Shown here piece after piece: positions 49,822 to 58,574 of a DNA stretch of 64,000 bases. Made by a program: the position numbers and the translations under genes. Below the pieces are notes generated by a model. That model ran no database searches, was not told the origin of the DNA, and was given only the letters and a program-made list of their open reading frames with translations. Source of the DNA: Clostridia bacterium (GTDB taxonomy: Bacteria > Bacillota > Clostridia > Peptostreptococcales > Anaerovoracaceae); contig JAUNMH010000010.1 in the NCBI GenBank assembly GCA_030537495.1, positions 1-64,000 on the forward strand. Direction: 5' to 3'. The first letter of the stretch is position 1; each line of letters opens with the position of its first letter.

Positions 49822-50628
49822 ATGGCATTTAAGATTATTGTATGCGCAAAGCAGGTTCCTGATACAAACGTTATCAAAATTAACCCTAAAACAGGAACAT
49901 TAATCAGAGACGGTGTACCATCAATCCTTAACCACGATGATAACAACGCTCTAGAAGAAGCTTTAAAGATTAAAGATAAATATGACGATGTAACTGTTAC
50001 AGTTATCTCAATGGGACCACCTCAGGCAACTGACCTATTATTCGAATGTATCGCTAAGGGTGCAGACGAAGGTATTCTAGTTTCCGACAGAGCAGTTGGT
50101 GGTTCTGATACATGGGCTACTTCAAACACTCTTGAAGCAGCTATCAAGAAATGGGAAAAAGAAAATGGTCCAGCTGACTTAATCTTCGCTGGTCGTCAGG
50201 CTATCGACGGAGACACTGCTCAGGTAGGTCCACAGATCGCTGAAAAGTTAGATCTTCCTCAGGTTACATATGTTGAAGAATTCGAAATCGCTGATAACCT
50301 AAAGGACATCACTGTTAAGAGACAGTTAGAAGACGGTTATGAATTAATCGGAATCAAGACTCCTTGCATGCTAACAGCTATCAAGGAACTTAACGAACCA
50401 AGATACATGAACATGAAGGGTATCTTCGGTGAAAAAGATATCAAAATCTGGAACGCTAAGGACATCGAAGTTGACTTAACTAAGGTAGGTCTAGAAGCTT
50501 CTCCAACAAACGTATTCAGATCATTTACACCAGCTCCTAAGGCTCCTGGTCAGAAAGTAGTAGGAGACACTGAAAACGAACAGGCTAAGAACCTGATGAT
50601 TCAGCTTAAGGGTAAACACATTATCTAA
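49822..50628 (+). CDS. etfB: Electron transfer flavoprotein subunit beta
   Basis: The 268-residue protein has the EtfB start [14 protein letters not shown] and the signature [20 protein letters not shown], which together bind AMP or the second, bifurcating FAD. It dimerises with EtfA and passes electrons between NADH, ferredoxin and the acyl-CoA dehydrogenase. GTAGGAGGAAG lies before its ATG, 17 bases after the dehydrogenase. Confidence 0.95.
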   Translation: MAFKIIVCAKQVPDTNVIKINPKTGTLIRDGVPSILNHDDNNALEEALKIKDKYDDVTVTVISMGPPQATDLLFECIAKGADEGILVSDRAVGGSDTWATSNTLEAAIKKWEKENGPADLIFAGRQAIDGDTAQVGPQIAEKLDLPQVTYVEEFEIADNLKDITVKRQLEDGYELIGIKTPCMLTAIKELNEPRYMNMKGIFGEKDIKIWNAKDIEVDLTKVGLEASPTNVFRSFTPAPKAPGQKVVGDTENEQAKNLMIQLKGKHII

Positions 50629-50648
50629 TTTGGAGGAGGAACTATACA

Positions 50649-51932
50649 ATGGCAATTAAAATTATAAATGAAAAATGTAAAGGATGTACCCTTTGCGCAA
50701 AAGCTTGCCCGTTCGACGCTCTAAAGATCGAAAACAGACTAGCAATCGTTGACGAAGGCAAATGTACAAACTGTAATGCTTGTATCGCTAAGTGTAAGTT
50801 TGATGCTATCGAAGCTGCTCCAGAAGCAGAAAAGGTTGACCTTTCTGCATACAAGAACATTTGGGTATTTGCTGAACAGAGACAGGGCAAGATCCAGAAC
50901 GTAGCATTAGAACTTATCGGCGAAGGTAAGAGATTAGCTAAGGATATCAGCGATGATACTGAAATCTGTGCTGTTCTTATCGGTAACAACATCGATCACC
51001 TAGCTCAGGAATGTTTCGAATACGGTGCTGAAAAAGTATACATGATTCAGGACCCACTTCTTGAAAACTACACAACTGATGCTTATACAAAGGTATTAAA
51101 GCAGGCTATCGACGAATACAAGCCTGAAATCGTATTATACGGTGCAACTCACGTAGGTCGTGACTTTGCTCCAAGAATCGCAGCAAGATGCAACACTGGT
51201 CTTACTGCTGACTGTACTCACCTTGATGTTAAGGTATCAAAGTACATCGAATTCGCTAAGGCAAACACTACATTAGATACTTCCACATTAGACCCTAACG
51301 ATCCTTCAACAGGAATCAAGCAGACTCGTCCTGCATTCGGTGGTAACCTAATGGCTACAATCATCTGCCCTAAGACTAGACCACAGATGTCAACTGTACG
51401 TCCGGGCGTAATGCAGAAGCAGGAAAGAGAAGTTGGAGCTACTGGCGAAATCGTTAACATCAAGCCTGAAATCAGCGAAGCTGACATCAGAATTGAAATT
51501 AAGGACATCGTTAAGTCAATGAAGGAAATGGTTTCCCTAACTGACGCTAAGATCATCTGCTCAGGCGGACGTGGTCTTGGAGATGCTTCCGGATTCGAAT
51601 TAATGCAGCAGTTTGCTGACAAAGTAGGCGGAGTTGTTGGTTCATCTCGTGCTTGCGTTGACGCAGGTTGGATTGACCACTCACACCAGGTTGGACAGAC
51701 TGGTACTACTGTAAAGCCAGAAATCTACTTCGCATGTGGTATTTCCGGAGCTATTCAGCACTTAGCTGGTATGCAGACTTCAAACTGCATCGTTGCTATC
51801 AACAAGGATCCAGATGCTCCTATTATGGAAGTTGCTGACTACGCAATCGTTGGAGACCTTTACAAGGTTATCCCTGAAATCATGGCTGAATGGGACAACG
51901 CTGAAGCTCTTTACGATGCATCAACTAAATAA
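50649..51932 (+). CDS. etfA: Electron transfer flavoprotein subunit alpha with N-terminal 2[4Fe-4S] ferredoxin domain
   Basis: The 427-residue protein begins with a ferredoxin-like domain of about 60 residues holding two clusters, [13 protein letters not shown] and [13 protein letters not shown]. The rest is EtfA: an N-terminal domain from about residue 70 and the FAD-binding domain with [47 protein letters not shown] and [10 protein letters not shown]. The fused ferredoxin is the pattern of CarE (caffeyl-CoA reductase) and of lactate dehydrogenase-associated EtfA rather than of the plain Bcd-Etf complex. Gene order dehydrogenase-etfB-etfA also matches carCDE. Confidence 0.93.
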   Translation: MAIKIINEKCKGCTLCAKACPFDALKIENRLAIVDEGKCTNCNACIAKCKFDAIEAAPEAEKVDLSAYKNIWVFAEQRQGKIQNVALELIGEGKRLAKDISDDTEICAVLIGNNIDHLAQECFEYGAEKVYMIQDPLLENYTTDAYTKVLKQAIDEYKPEIVLYGATHVGRDFAPRIAARCNTGLTADCTHLDVKVSKYIEFAKANTTLDTSTLDPNDPSTGIKQTRPAFGGNLMATIICPKTRPQMSTVRPGVMQKQEREVGATGEIVNIKPEISEADIRIEIKDIVKSMKEMVSLTDAKIICSGGRGLGDASGFELMQQFADKVGGVVGSSRACVDAGWIDHSHQVGQTGTTVKPEIYFACGISGAIQHLAGMQTSNCIVAINKDPDAPIMEVADYAIVGDLYKVIPEIMAEWDNAEALYDASTK

Positions 51933-51958
51933 GATTAACTTATAAAAGTTATACACAT

Positions 51959-51987
51959 AAAAAACCTGTGCATTGCACAGGTTTTTT
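51959..51987 (+). terminator. Terminator of the acyl-CoA dehydrogenase-etf operon
   Basis: AAAAACCTGTGCA and TGCACAGGTTTTT form a near-perfect palindromic hairpin followed by more T. Confidence 0.9.
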
Positions 51988-52047
51988 TGTTGAGGTAGAA
52001 GGGTCAAATGCTTGGAACGTCACAAGGTACATAATGTGTAATGCGAC

Positions 52048-52076
52048 TTGATTTTTGATGAAATCAAAAGTATAAT
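52048..52076 (+). promoter_or_regulatory. SigA promoter of the AAA ATPase gene
   Basis: TTGATT (52048-52053) and TATAAT (52071-52076) are 17 bases apart. The expected start site falls at the left edge of the inverted repeat that follows. Confidence 0.75.
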
Positions 52077-52081
52077 ATTAT

Positions 52082-52125
52082 CAAATTGTAATTTAGTAAA
52101 TCCAGATTTACTAAATTACAATTTG
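52082..52125. promoter_or_regulatory. 21-bp perfect inverted repeat before the AAA ATPase gene
   Basis: The arm at 52082-52102 is repeated in exact inverted form at 52105-52125 with only CA between. It begins six bases after the -10 box. In RNA it would form a very stable 21-bp hairpin at the 5' end; in DNA it would be a large symmetric operator. There is no T-run, so it is not a standard terminator. Confidence 0.75.
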
Positions 52126-52155
52126 TCACATAAAGCTAATGAAGGGAGAGTCGAA

Positions 52156-53625
52156 ATGTTTATTGGAAGAAGTGCAGAACTGCAATTTTTTGAAAGTAAA
52201 TACAATGAGGACAAGGGACAGCTTATTGTACTCTATGGTCGTCGCCGTGTTGGTAAGACGGAAACCTTAAGGGAGTTTTGCAAAAATAAGCCCCATGTTT
52301 TCTATTCTTGCACACAAAGCACTGATCATACGCAATTGCAGAGATTTTCACAACAAATGATGAGAGAAGATATACCAGCTCGCAAATATATCACAGAATT
52401 TGCTGATTGGGAAAATGCTTTCCGTGCTATTCAAGAGTTACCTTATGGAAACAAGAAAAAATTAATCGTTATTGATGAATTTCCATATATGTGTAAGGCC
52501 AATGGCAGTATACCATCCATACTACAAAATCTGTGGGACACCGAATTAAAGGACTCAAACATAATGATAATTCTTTGTGGTAGTGCAATGAGTTTTATAG
52601 AAAAAGAATTACTTGCAGAAAATAATCCGCTTTATGGACGTGCAACGGGAATTTACAAAATGAAGCCAATGGGGTTTTATGATGCTGTAAAATTTTTACC
52701 TAAGTACACGCCAAAAGAAAAGATTATTGCTTATTCTGTTCTCGGAGGAATTCCGCACTATTTGAAACAGTTTGATCCTAATATGACGTTAGGTCAAAAT
52801 ATTAAGAATAATATTATTACTAAAGGTTCAATTCTTTATAGTGAAGTAGAATTCCTTTTGCATCAGGAACTGCGAGAAACGTCTATTTACAATACTATCA
52901 TTGAAGCGGTAGCGCTAGGTAATACTAAATTAGGTGATATCTGTCAAAAGGCTATGATTGATAGCACCTCGAAAGCCAGCGTATACTTGAGAAATTTGAT
53001 AGAGTTGGGCATCGTGGAACGTGAGTTTTCTGTAGGTGCAAGGCTTAAAGAAAAAGGTAACGGCAATCGTGGACTTTACCGGATAACGGATAATTTCTTT
53101 AAATTTTGGTATACATTTGGTTTTGCTAACTTCTCACAATTGGAAGATGGAGATGTAGATGGTGTATACCGATATGCAATTGAACCAGCACTCCATGAGT
53201 TTGCATCCTTTGCATTTGAAGATGTATGCAAAGAATTCATAAAGGAACAACAAAAGAGCAATGCCTTACCTTTTAGATATAGCAAATTAGGCCGATGGTT
53301 CGGCAAAACTACAGTTAGAGATGAAAATGAGGCGTCAGGTCTACGTATAGCTGAAACGGAGATCGATCTTTTAGCTATAGACCAGGATGGAAAAAATTAC
53401 CTTATTGGTGAATGCAAGTTTAGGAATCAAGACTTCAAATACTCTGAGTATTTGAACACTCTTGCAAAACTAATACCACAAAAGAATACGGCAAAGTTCC
53501 ATTATGCCTTGTTTGCGGAAAACGGTTTTGATAAAAAAATTGTCGAAGAGACTAGGAAAAATGATTGTCTACATCTGTATAACCTAGATGACATTGTAAA
53601 TCTATCGGAAAAGTCTCATGTCTAA
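52156..53625 (+). CDS. AAA ATPase with C-terminal DUF234/PD-(D/E)xK-like domain
   Basis: The ATG at 52156 follows GGGAGAG and gives 489 residues. The ATPase part has Walker A YGRRRVGKT (27-35) and Walker B LIVIDEFPY near residue 110, then a winged-helix region. The C-terminal part, near residues 420-446, reads EIDLLAIDQDG and LIGECKFRN, an E-x-D...E-x-K pattern like PD-(D/E)xK nucleases. This is the archaeal-type ATPase/DUF234 family, often carried on mobile or accessory DNA; its role is unknown, with nucleic-acid defence or toxin-like action suggested. It is monocistronic, and its more AT-rich codon use differs from the preceding operon, suggesting acquisition. Confidence 0.85.
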   Translation: MFIGRSAELQFFESKYNEDKGQLIVLYGRRRVGKTETLREFCKNKPHVFYSCTQSTDHTQLQRFSQQMMREDIPARKYITEFADWENAFRAIQELPYGNKKKLIVIDEFPYMCKANGSIPSILQNLWDTELKDSNIMIILCGSAMSFIEKELLAENNPLYGRATGIYKMKPMGFYDAVKFLPKYTPKEKIIAYSVLGGIPHYLKQFDPNMTLGQNIKNNIITKGSILYSEVEFLLHQELRETSIYNTIIEAVALGNTKLGDICQKAMIDSTSKASVYLRNLIELGIVEREFSVGARLKEKGNGNRGLYRITDNFFKFWYTFGFANFSQLEDGDVDGVYRYAIEPALHEFASFAFEDVCKEFIKEQQKSNALPFRYSKLGRWFGKTTVRDENEASGLRIAETEIDLLAIDQDGKNYLIGECKFRNQDFKYSEYLNTLAKLIPQKNTAKFHYALFAENGFDKKIVEETRKNDCLHLYNLDDIVNLSEKSHV

Positions 53626-53668
53626 AGGATGTTTTTGATAATTTATCGTATTAAATTTGTTCAAAAAA

Positions 53669-53677
53669 TGATATAAT
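53669..53677 (+). promoter_or_regulatory. Extended -10 promoter of the AI-2E-family permease gene
   Basis: TGATATAAT carries TATAAT at 53672-53677 preceded by TGN; no good -35 box is found. The start codon lies about 100 bases downstream. Confidence 0.6.
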
Positions 53678-53777
53678 ACAAATACATATGTAACCGCGCA
53701 GGTTGCAATCAAAAAGGCAACAAAAGGGAAGATAAAGAAGAAAAAATAAAGGGATTGCAAAGGAGGTTGCTAAAAAG

Positions 53778-55001
53778 TTGAAATATAATAAGCAGGAAAT
53801 AAAGACCATCATTCTGATTGCTTTTGCCTGCATCGCATTTTATCTGGGACTTAAGAACTTAAATGTTGTTGTAGGAGCAGGAAGATATTTGCTAGGCATT
53901 CTGGCACCGTTTATACTAGGCGCGGCAATGGCATTTGTCTTGAATGTTTTGATGGCTAAAATAGAGACGAAAATATTTGAAAAACATGGGTTAATTCCAA
54001 GAGGACGGAGAGCTGTTTCGCTCATATTGACTTTGGTAATAGTGTTCGGACTCATCGCCGTGGTAATGTGCACCATTATTCCGCAAATGGGACAGACCCT
54101 TATAACAATAGGTAAGAAAATGCCGTCAGCTTATGCTTCTTTTAGAGTATGGATGGATGCCAATATGGGATATCTGACATCACTAGGAAATATGGCAGAC
54201 AACCTGAGCGTAAGCTGGGAAGAAATAATCAAGAAACTTTCGGGATGGTTCCAAAATATAGCAGGTGAGATGATTGACGGAGGTATTAACTTAGCAACAG
54301 CTGTCGTTGGCGCTGTAGTAAATTTCGTAATCGGATTCATCTTCGCCATATACATTCTGCTGGCAAAGGAAAAGCTGGCAGGACAGTTCAAGCAGGCTAT
54401 GTATGCGTGCCTGGGCGAGAGCAGAACAGACAAAGTGCTAGATGTATGCAGGCTTTCAAGTAACACATTTTCAGGATTCATTTCCGGACAGTGCCTAGAA
54501 GCTTGCATAATTGGCCTTATGTTCTTTGTGACCATGACGATACTTAGAATGCCGTACGCAATGCTGATTTCAGTGGTTATTGCCTTCACGGCTCTGATTC
54601 CAATCGTGGGATCCACCATCGGCTGCGTAGTAGGAGTACTTCTTATACTGATGGAAAATCCAATGCAGGCTGTGGGATTCATAGTAATGTTTCTCATCAT
54701 ACAGCAAGTTGAGGGCAACCTCGTCTACCCACATGTTGTAGGAAATTCTGTAGGGCTACCGTCAATTTGGGTTTTGGCCGCCATCACAATTGGCGGAAAC
54801 CTGATGGGCGTGTTGGGAATGCTGATTTTCATACCGCTTTGCTCAGTGTTCTACGCCTTATTTAGAACCTACGTTAAGGGCAAGCTGGCAGTCAGTGGCA
54901 TAAATCCAGAGAAGTGGCAGCGCAGCGGGCTGTATCGGGATCAGCAAGGCAAGCAGAAACAATCAGGTCAACAGGAACATCAAAACCAACAAAACGATTA
55001 A
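53778..55001 (+). CDS. AI-2E-family transporter (PerM/YdiK-like)
   Basis: A TTG start at 53778 behind AAAGGAGG gives 407 residues. About eight membrane segments are arranged as in the AI-2 exporter-like family: two at the N-terminus, a soluble amphipathic stretch (about 110-165), then a hydrophobic C-terminal half including GFISGQCLEACIIGLMFF and QQVEGNLVYPHVVGNSVGLP. The last 40 residues are polar and Gln-rich. Members export autoinducer-2 in some bacteria or act as ion antiporters in others, so the substrate is open. Confidence 0.85.
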   Translation: MKYNKQEIKTIILIAFACIAFYLGLKNLNVVVGAGRYLLGILAPFILGAAMAFVLNVLMAKIETKIFEKHGLIPRGRRAVSLILTLVIVFGLIAVVMCTIIPQMGQTLITIGKKMPSAYASFRVWMDANMGYLTSLGNMADNLSVSWEEIIKKLSGWFQNIAGEMIDGGINLATAVVGAVVNFVIGFIFAIYILLAKEKLAGQFKQAMYACLGESRTDKVLDVCRLSSNTFSGFISGQCLEACIIGLMFFVTMTILRMPYAMLISVVIAFTALIPIVGSTIGCVVGVLLILMENPMQAVGFIVMFLIIQQVEGNLVYPHVVGNSVGLPSIWVLAAITIGGNLMGVLGMLIFIPLCSVFYALFRTYVKGKLAVSGINPEKWQRSGLYRDQQGKQKQSGQQEHQNQQND

Positions 55002-55064
55002 AACCAACAAAGAAAAAACGACTATAAATATTCAGACTATAATTTTCTATAAGAGGTGAAAAGA

Positions 55065-57122
55065 TTGAAAAAACTATTATGTAAATTAATGATAATATTC
55101 ACAGTGCTTACATTTACACTGCCGGGAGCATGCTTCGCAGACACTGCAGATGCAAAAGCAAAGACTGGTGATGATACCATAACAATTGCATTTACACATG
55201 ATATGCACTCACATTTGGAAAAATTTCCGAGGATAAAGACAGAAGTGAAGAGATTGCAAAAGGAGAACAAGAAGACTTTCCTTTTTGATGGTGGAGATTT
55301 CTCCATGGGTACACCTTTCCAGACAGTGAGCATGACAGATGCAGCTGAGCTTTACATGATGGGACAAGTAGGATACGACGCTACGACCCTAGGCAACCAC
55401 GAATTCGACTACCGTTCACAGGGATTGGCAAAGATGCTTACTGCAGCTGCAGAAAAAGCAAGAGCAAATGCAGTGAAAGAATACCAGGCCAATGCTGAAA
55501 GAGTGTGGAACGAAAAGACACTTAGATGGGACGACGCGCCTGTAGTAGAATCTAAGCTGAATATTAAGCTTCCGGAGCTGGTTGTATCCAATATCGACTG
55601 GGACGGAACTAGAAAAGATAGCGAGCTGAGAACCGATGCCCTTAATCTTCAGGCAGCTATGGAAAAGTACGGAGCAAAGGTATCAGAAAAGGCATATACA
55701 GTAGTCGAAAAAGATGGAGTGAGAATCGCAGTATTTGGAATCTTCGGTAAAGAAGCAGATAGCTATGCACCGGAAAGCGGAACACTTTTCCTGGATCCGG
55801 TGGAAACAGCTCAGGCAACAGTTGACGAAATTAAGAAGAATGAAAAAGATATCGACATGATTGTTTGTTTGTCACATAGCGGAACCAATGCTTCTGATCC
55901 AGAAAAATCAGAGGACGAAATTCTGGCTAGTGAAGTTGATGGAATCGACTTAATCGTTAGCGGACATAGCCATACGTTCTTTACAGAGCCAATAGTTAAA
56001 AATGACACTGTAATCGCATCCTGCGGACAGTATAATACGAATATTGGAGAAGTCACTTTCCAGAAGAAGGACGGAAAATATGAGATGTCCTCATATAATC
56101 TGGTAGCACTTGATGATAATGTTAAGGATGATTCAAAGACAGCGGCACAGATTGAAAAAGTAAAGAAAACAGCCAATGCAAAATACTTCGGAAAGTATGG
56201 ATATAAGTGGGATCAGGTTCTTGCAAAATGTGATTTCAGCTTCACTGATATAGACACATTCGGGCTGGAACAGGGCGAAGACTCCCTAGGAAATCTAATT
56301 GCAGACTCGTATATTTACGGCGTGAAGGAAGCAGAAGGCAAGGATTATGAAACGGTAGACGTTGCAGTTGCACCTAGCGGTGTAATCCGAGGAAGTTTTG
56401 ATAAGGGAAATATTACGGTGGCAGATGCTTTTAACGCCCTTTCACTGGGAAGTGGCAAGGATGGTGTTCCGGGATACCCACTTGTAAGCGTTTACCTTAC
56501 AGGAAAAGAACTGAAGACTACGGCAGAAATCGATGCATCCGTTTCAGACTTAATGCAGCCGGCAAGACTTTACTGCACGGGACTTGTGTACACCTACAAT
56601 CCGCACAGACTCTTTATGAACAGAGCCTATGATATTATGCTTCAGAAAGAGGATGGCGCTAAGGTTGAATTTGACGATGATAAATTATACAGAGTTGTAG
56701 CGGACCTTTACTCAGCACAGATGCTGGGAACAGTTGAGGGACTGTCTTATGGAATTCTTTCCGTTGAGCCAAAGGATAAGGATGGGAACCCAATTGAAAA
56801 CTATGAGGACCACATTATTACGCTTAAGGACGGAAGCGAACTGAAGGAATGGTATGCCCTGGCGTCATACATCGATAGCTTCCCTAATAATAAGGTGCCA
56901 GAAAAATATGCTTCAACAATGGACAGAAAGGTTTTCGACGACAGTTCAAGCATAACTTCAATTTTGAAAAAACCGAACAATATAGTTCGCACCCTGCTGG
57001 CCCTTGTGCTGCTGGTTGTTGCCGTGGTGGTTTTGATAATTGTTATTATTATCAGACTTGTTAGAGGCAAGAACTATGGCCGAGGAACAGTGAAGAAGAA
57101 AGACAGAATATTCTCTAAATAG
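55065..57122 (+). CDS. Membrane-anchored 5'-nucleotidase/metallophosphatase
   Basis: The likely TTG start at 55065 follows AGAGGTG; a GTG at 55056 would add three residues. A signal peptide (MKKLLCKLMIIFTVLTF to about residue 26) leads to a calcineurin-like metallophosphatase domain with FTHDMHSHLEKF, GNHEFDYRSQ, SHSGTN and SGHSHTFF as metal ligands, then a 5'-nucleotidase C-terminal domain. A membrane segment near residue 650 (ALVLLVVAVVVLIIVIIIRL) and a basic tail anchor it to the outside of the cell. It probably releases phosphate and nucleosides from external nucleotides. Confidence 0.88.
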   Translation: MKKLLCKLMIIFTVLTFTLPGACFADTADAKAKTGDDTITIAFTHDMHSHLEKFPRIKTEVKRLQKENKKTFLFDGGDFSMGTPFQTVSMTDAAELYMMGQVGYDATTLGNHEFDYRSQGLAKMLTAAAEKARANAVKEYQANAERVWNEKTLRWDDAPVVESKLNIKLPELVVSNIDWDGTRKDSELRTDALNLQAAMEKYGAKVSEKAYTVVEKDGVRIAVFGIFGKEADSYAPESGTLFLDPVETAQATVDEIKKNEKDIDMIVCLSHSGTNASDPEKSEDEILASEVDGIDLIVSGHSHTFFTEPIVKNDTVIASCGQYNTNIGEVTFQKKDGKYEMSSYNLVALDDNVKDDSKTAAQIEKVKKTANAKYFGKYGYKWDQVLAKCDFSFTDIDTFGLEQGEDSLGNLIADSYIYGVKEAEGKDYETVDVAVAPSGVIRGSFDKGNITVADAFNALSLGSGKDGVPGYPLVSVYLTGKELKTTAEIDASVSDLMQPARLYCTGLVYTYNPHRLFMNRAYDIMLQKEDGAKVEFDDDKLYRVVADLYSAQMLGTVEGLSYGILSVEPKDKDGNPIENYEDHIITLKDGSELKEWYALASYIDSFPNNKVPEKYASTMDRKVFDDSSSITSILKKPNNIVRTLLALVLLVVAVVVLIIVIIIRLVRGKNYGRGTVKKKDRIFSK

Positions 57123-57146
57123 AGAGTGAGACATAGACTGAAAATC

Positions 57147-57187
57147 AAGAGCGGGGATGCATGGGCAAAATGTAGTCCCGTTCTTTT
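57147..57187 (+). terminator. Terminator after the 5'-nucleotidase gene
   Basis: AAGAGCGGGGA and TCCCGTTCTT pair with one bulge, followed by TT. It overlaps the start region of longer readings of the next gene, supporting the downstream start at 57226. Confidence 0.65.
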
Positions 57188-57225
57188 CGCATAATTACAA
57201 AATGAAACATTACGGAGGTAGAAAG

Positions 57226-58557
57226 ATGTTCGATGTTATCAAAACTTACAAAGAGTGCCTAGACGCAGGCAAAACTGAAAGAGAATGTGTCAGACTAGCC
57301 ACATCCATGGCTGAAGAAGCAGGGTACAAGCCGCTAGAGGATTTTCTCAATGGGGAAAAGGGCTTAAAAGCAGGGGACAAGGTTTATGTAACATATAATG
57401 AAAAGGCCATGGCGCTTTTCCATATGGGAAAAGAAAGCCTGGAAAAGGGAATGAATATTTTGGGAGCTCACGTTGACTCACCGAGACTTGATGTTAAGCA
57501 GAATCCTCTTTACGAGAGCGATGGACTTGCATATTTAGATACTCATTACTATGGTGGAATCAAGAAATATCAGTGGGTGACAGTGCCCCTTGCACTTCAT
57601 GGAGTTATCGTCAAGAAGGATGGAACAAAGATAGATGTAGTAATCGGCGAGAAAGAGGATGAACCTGTATTTGCAGTTTCTGACCTTTTGGTCCATCTTT
57701 CAGGACAACAGCTGGAAAAGACAGCAGCAAAGGTTATTGAAGGAGAAAAGCTGGATCTTATTATTGCAAATACACCAGTTGAAGGTGAAGAGAAAGATGC
57801 AGTAAAGCAGAATGTTCTTAACATATTAAAGGAAACTTATGATGTAGAAGAAGCAGATTTCCTTTCAGCAGAACTAGAAATCGTTCCTGCTGGAAAAGCT
57901 CGCGATATGGGGCTAGACAGAAGCATGATTATGGCTTATGGACAGGATGACAGAATCTGTGCATTTACTTCACTTATGGCAATTTTGGATATCGAAACGC
58001 CTGATAGAACGGCTGTTTGCCTCCTTGTAGATAAGGAAGAAATCGGAAGTTGCGGTGCCAGCGGAATGGAGTCAAGATTCTTTGAAAATGCTGTTGCAGA
58101 AGTTGCAGACTTAGCAGGATGCAAGGGTGATCTTGCACTAAGAAGAATCCTTGCAAATTCCAAGGCCCTTTCATCAGATGTAAACGCAGCATATGATCCA
58201 ATGTTCCCAGAAGTATTTGAGAAAAAGAATAGTTCATACCTTTCAAAGGGACTAGTGTTCAGCAAATTTACAGGTGCGCGTGGTAAGTCAGGCTCAAACG
58301 ATGCCAATGCGGAATATCTTGCAGAACTTAGAAATGTAATGGACGCTAATGATGTGAAGTATCAGATGGCAGAACTTGGAGCCGTAGATATTGGAGGCGG
58401 CGGAACAATCGCATATCTTTTGGCAAAATACGGAATGGAAGTTATCGACAGTGGACTTGCAATCCTTTGCATGCACGCAACTATGGAAATTTCCAGTAAG
58501 GCTGACATATGCGAAGCTGTTAAGGGATACACGGCATTCCTTACAGACATAAAATAG
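57226..58557 (+). CDS. M18-family aminopeptidase
   Basis: From the ATG at 57226, behind GGAGGTAGAAAG, the enzyme is 443 residues. Metal-binding segments are GAHVDSPRLDVKQ, DKEEIGSCGASGM (general-base Glu) and HATMEISSK (His ligand near the end). M18 enzymes form dodecamers and remove N-terminal residues, often acidic or hydrophobic, from peptides. It lies 17 bases before an M16C peptidase gene, so the two likely form a peptide-degrading operon. Confidence 0.92.
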   Translation: MFDVIKTYKECLDAGKTERECVRLATSMAEEAGYKPLEDFLNGEKGLKAGDKVYVTYNEKAMALFHMGKESLEKGMNILGAHVDSPRLDVKQNPLYESDGLAYLDTHYYGGIKKYQWVTVPLALHGVIVKKDGTKIDVVIGEKEDEPVFAVSDLLVHLSGQQLEKTAAKVIEGEKLDLIIANTPVEGEEKDAVKQNVLNILKETYDVEEADFLSAELEIVPAGKARDMGLDRSMIMAYGQDDRICAFTSLMAILDIETPDRTAVCLLVDKEEIGSCGASGMESRFFENAVAEVADLAGCKGDLALRRILANSKALSSDVNAAYDPMFPEVFEKKNSSYLSKGLVFSKFTGARGKSGSNDANAEYLAELRNVMDANDVKYQMAELGAVDIGGGGTIAYLLAKYGMEVIDSGLAILCMHATMEISSKADICEAVKGYTAFLTDIK

Positions 58558-58574
58558 TGGGAGGATATTGAGAT

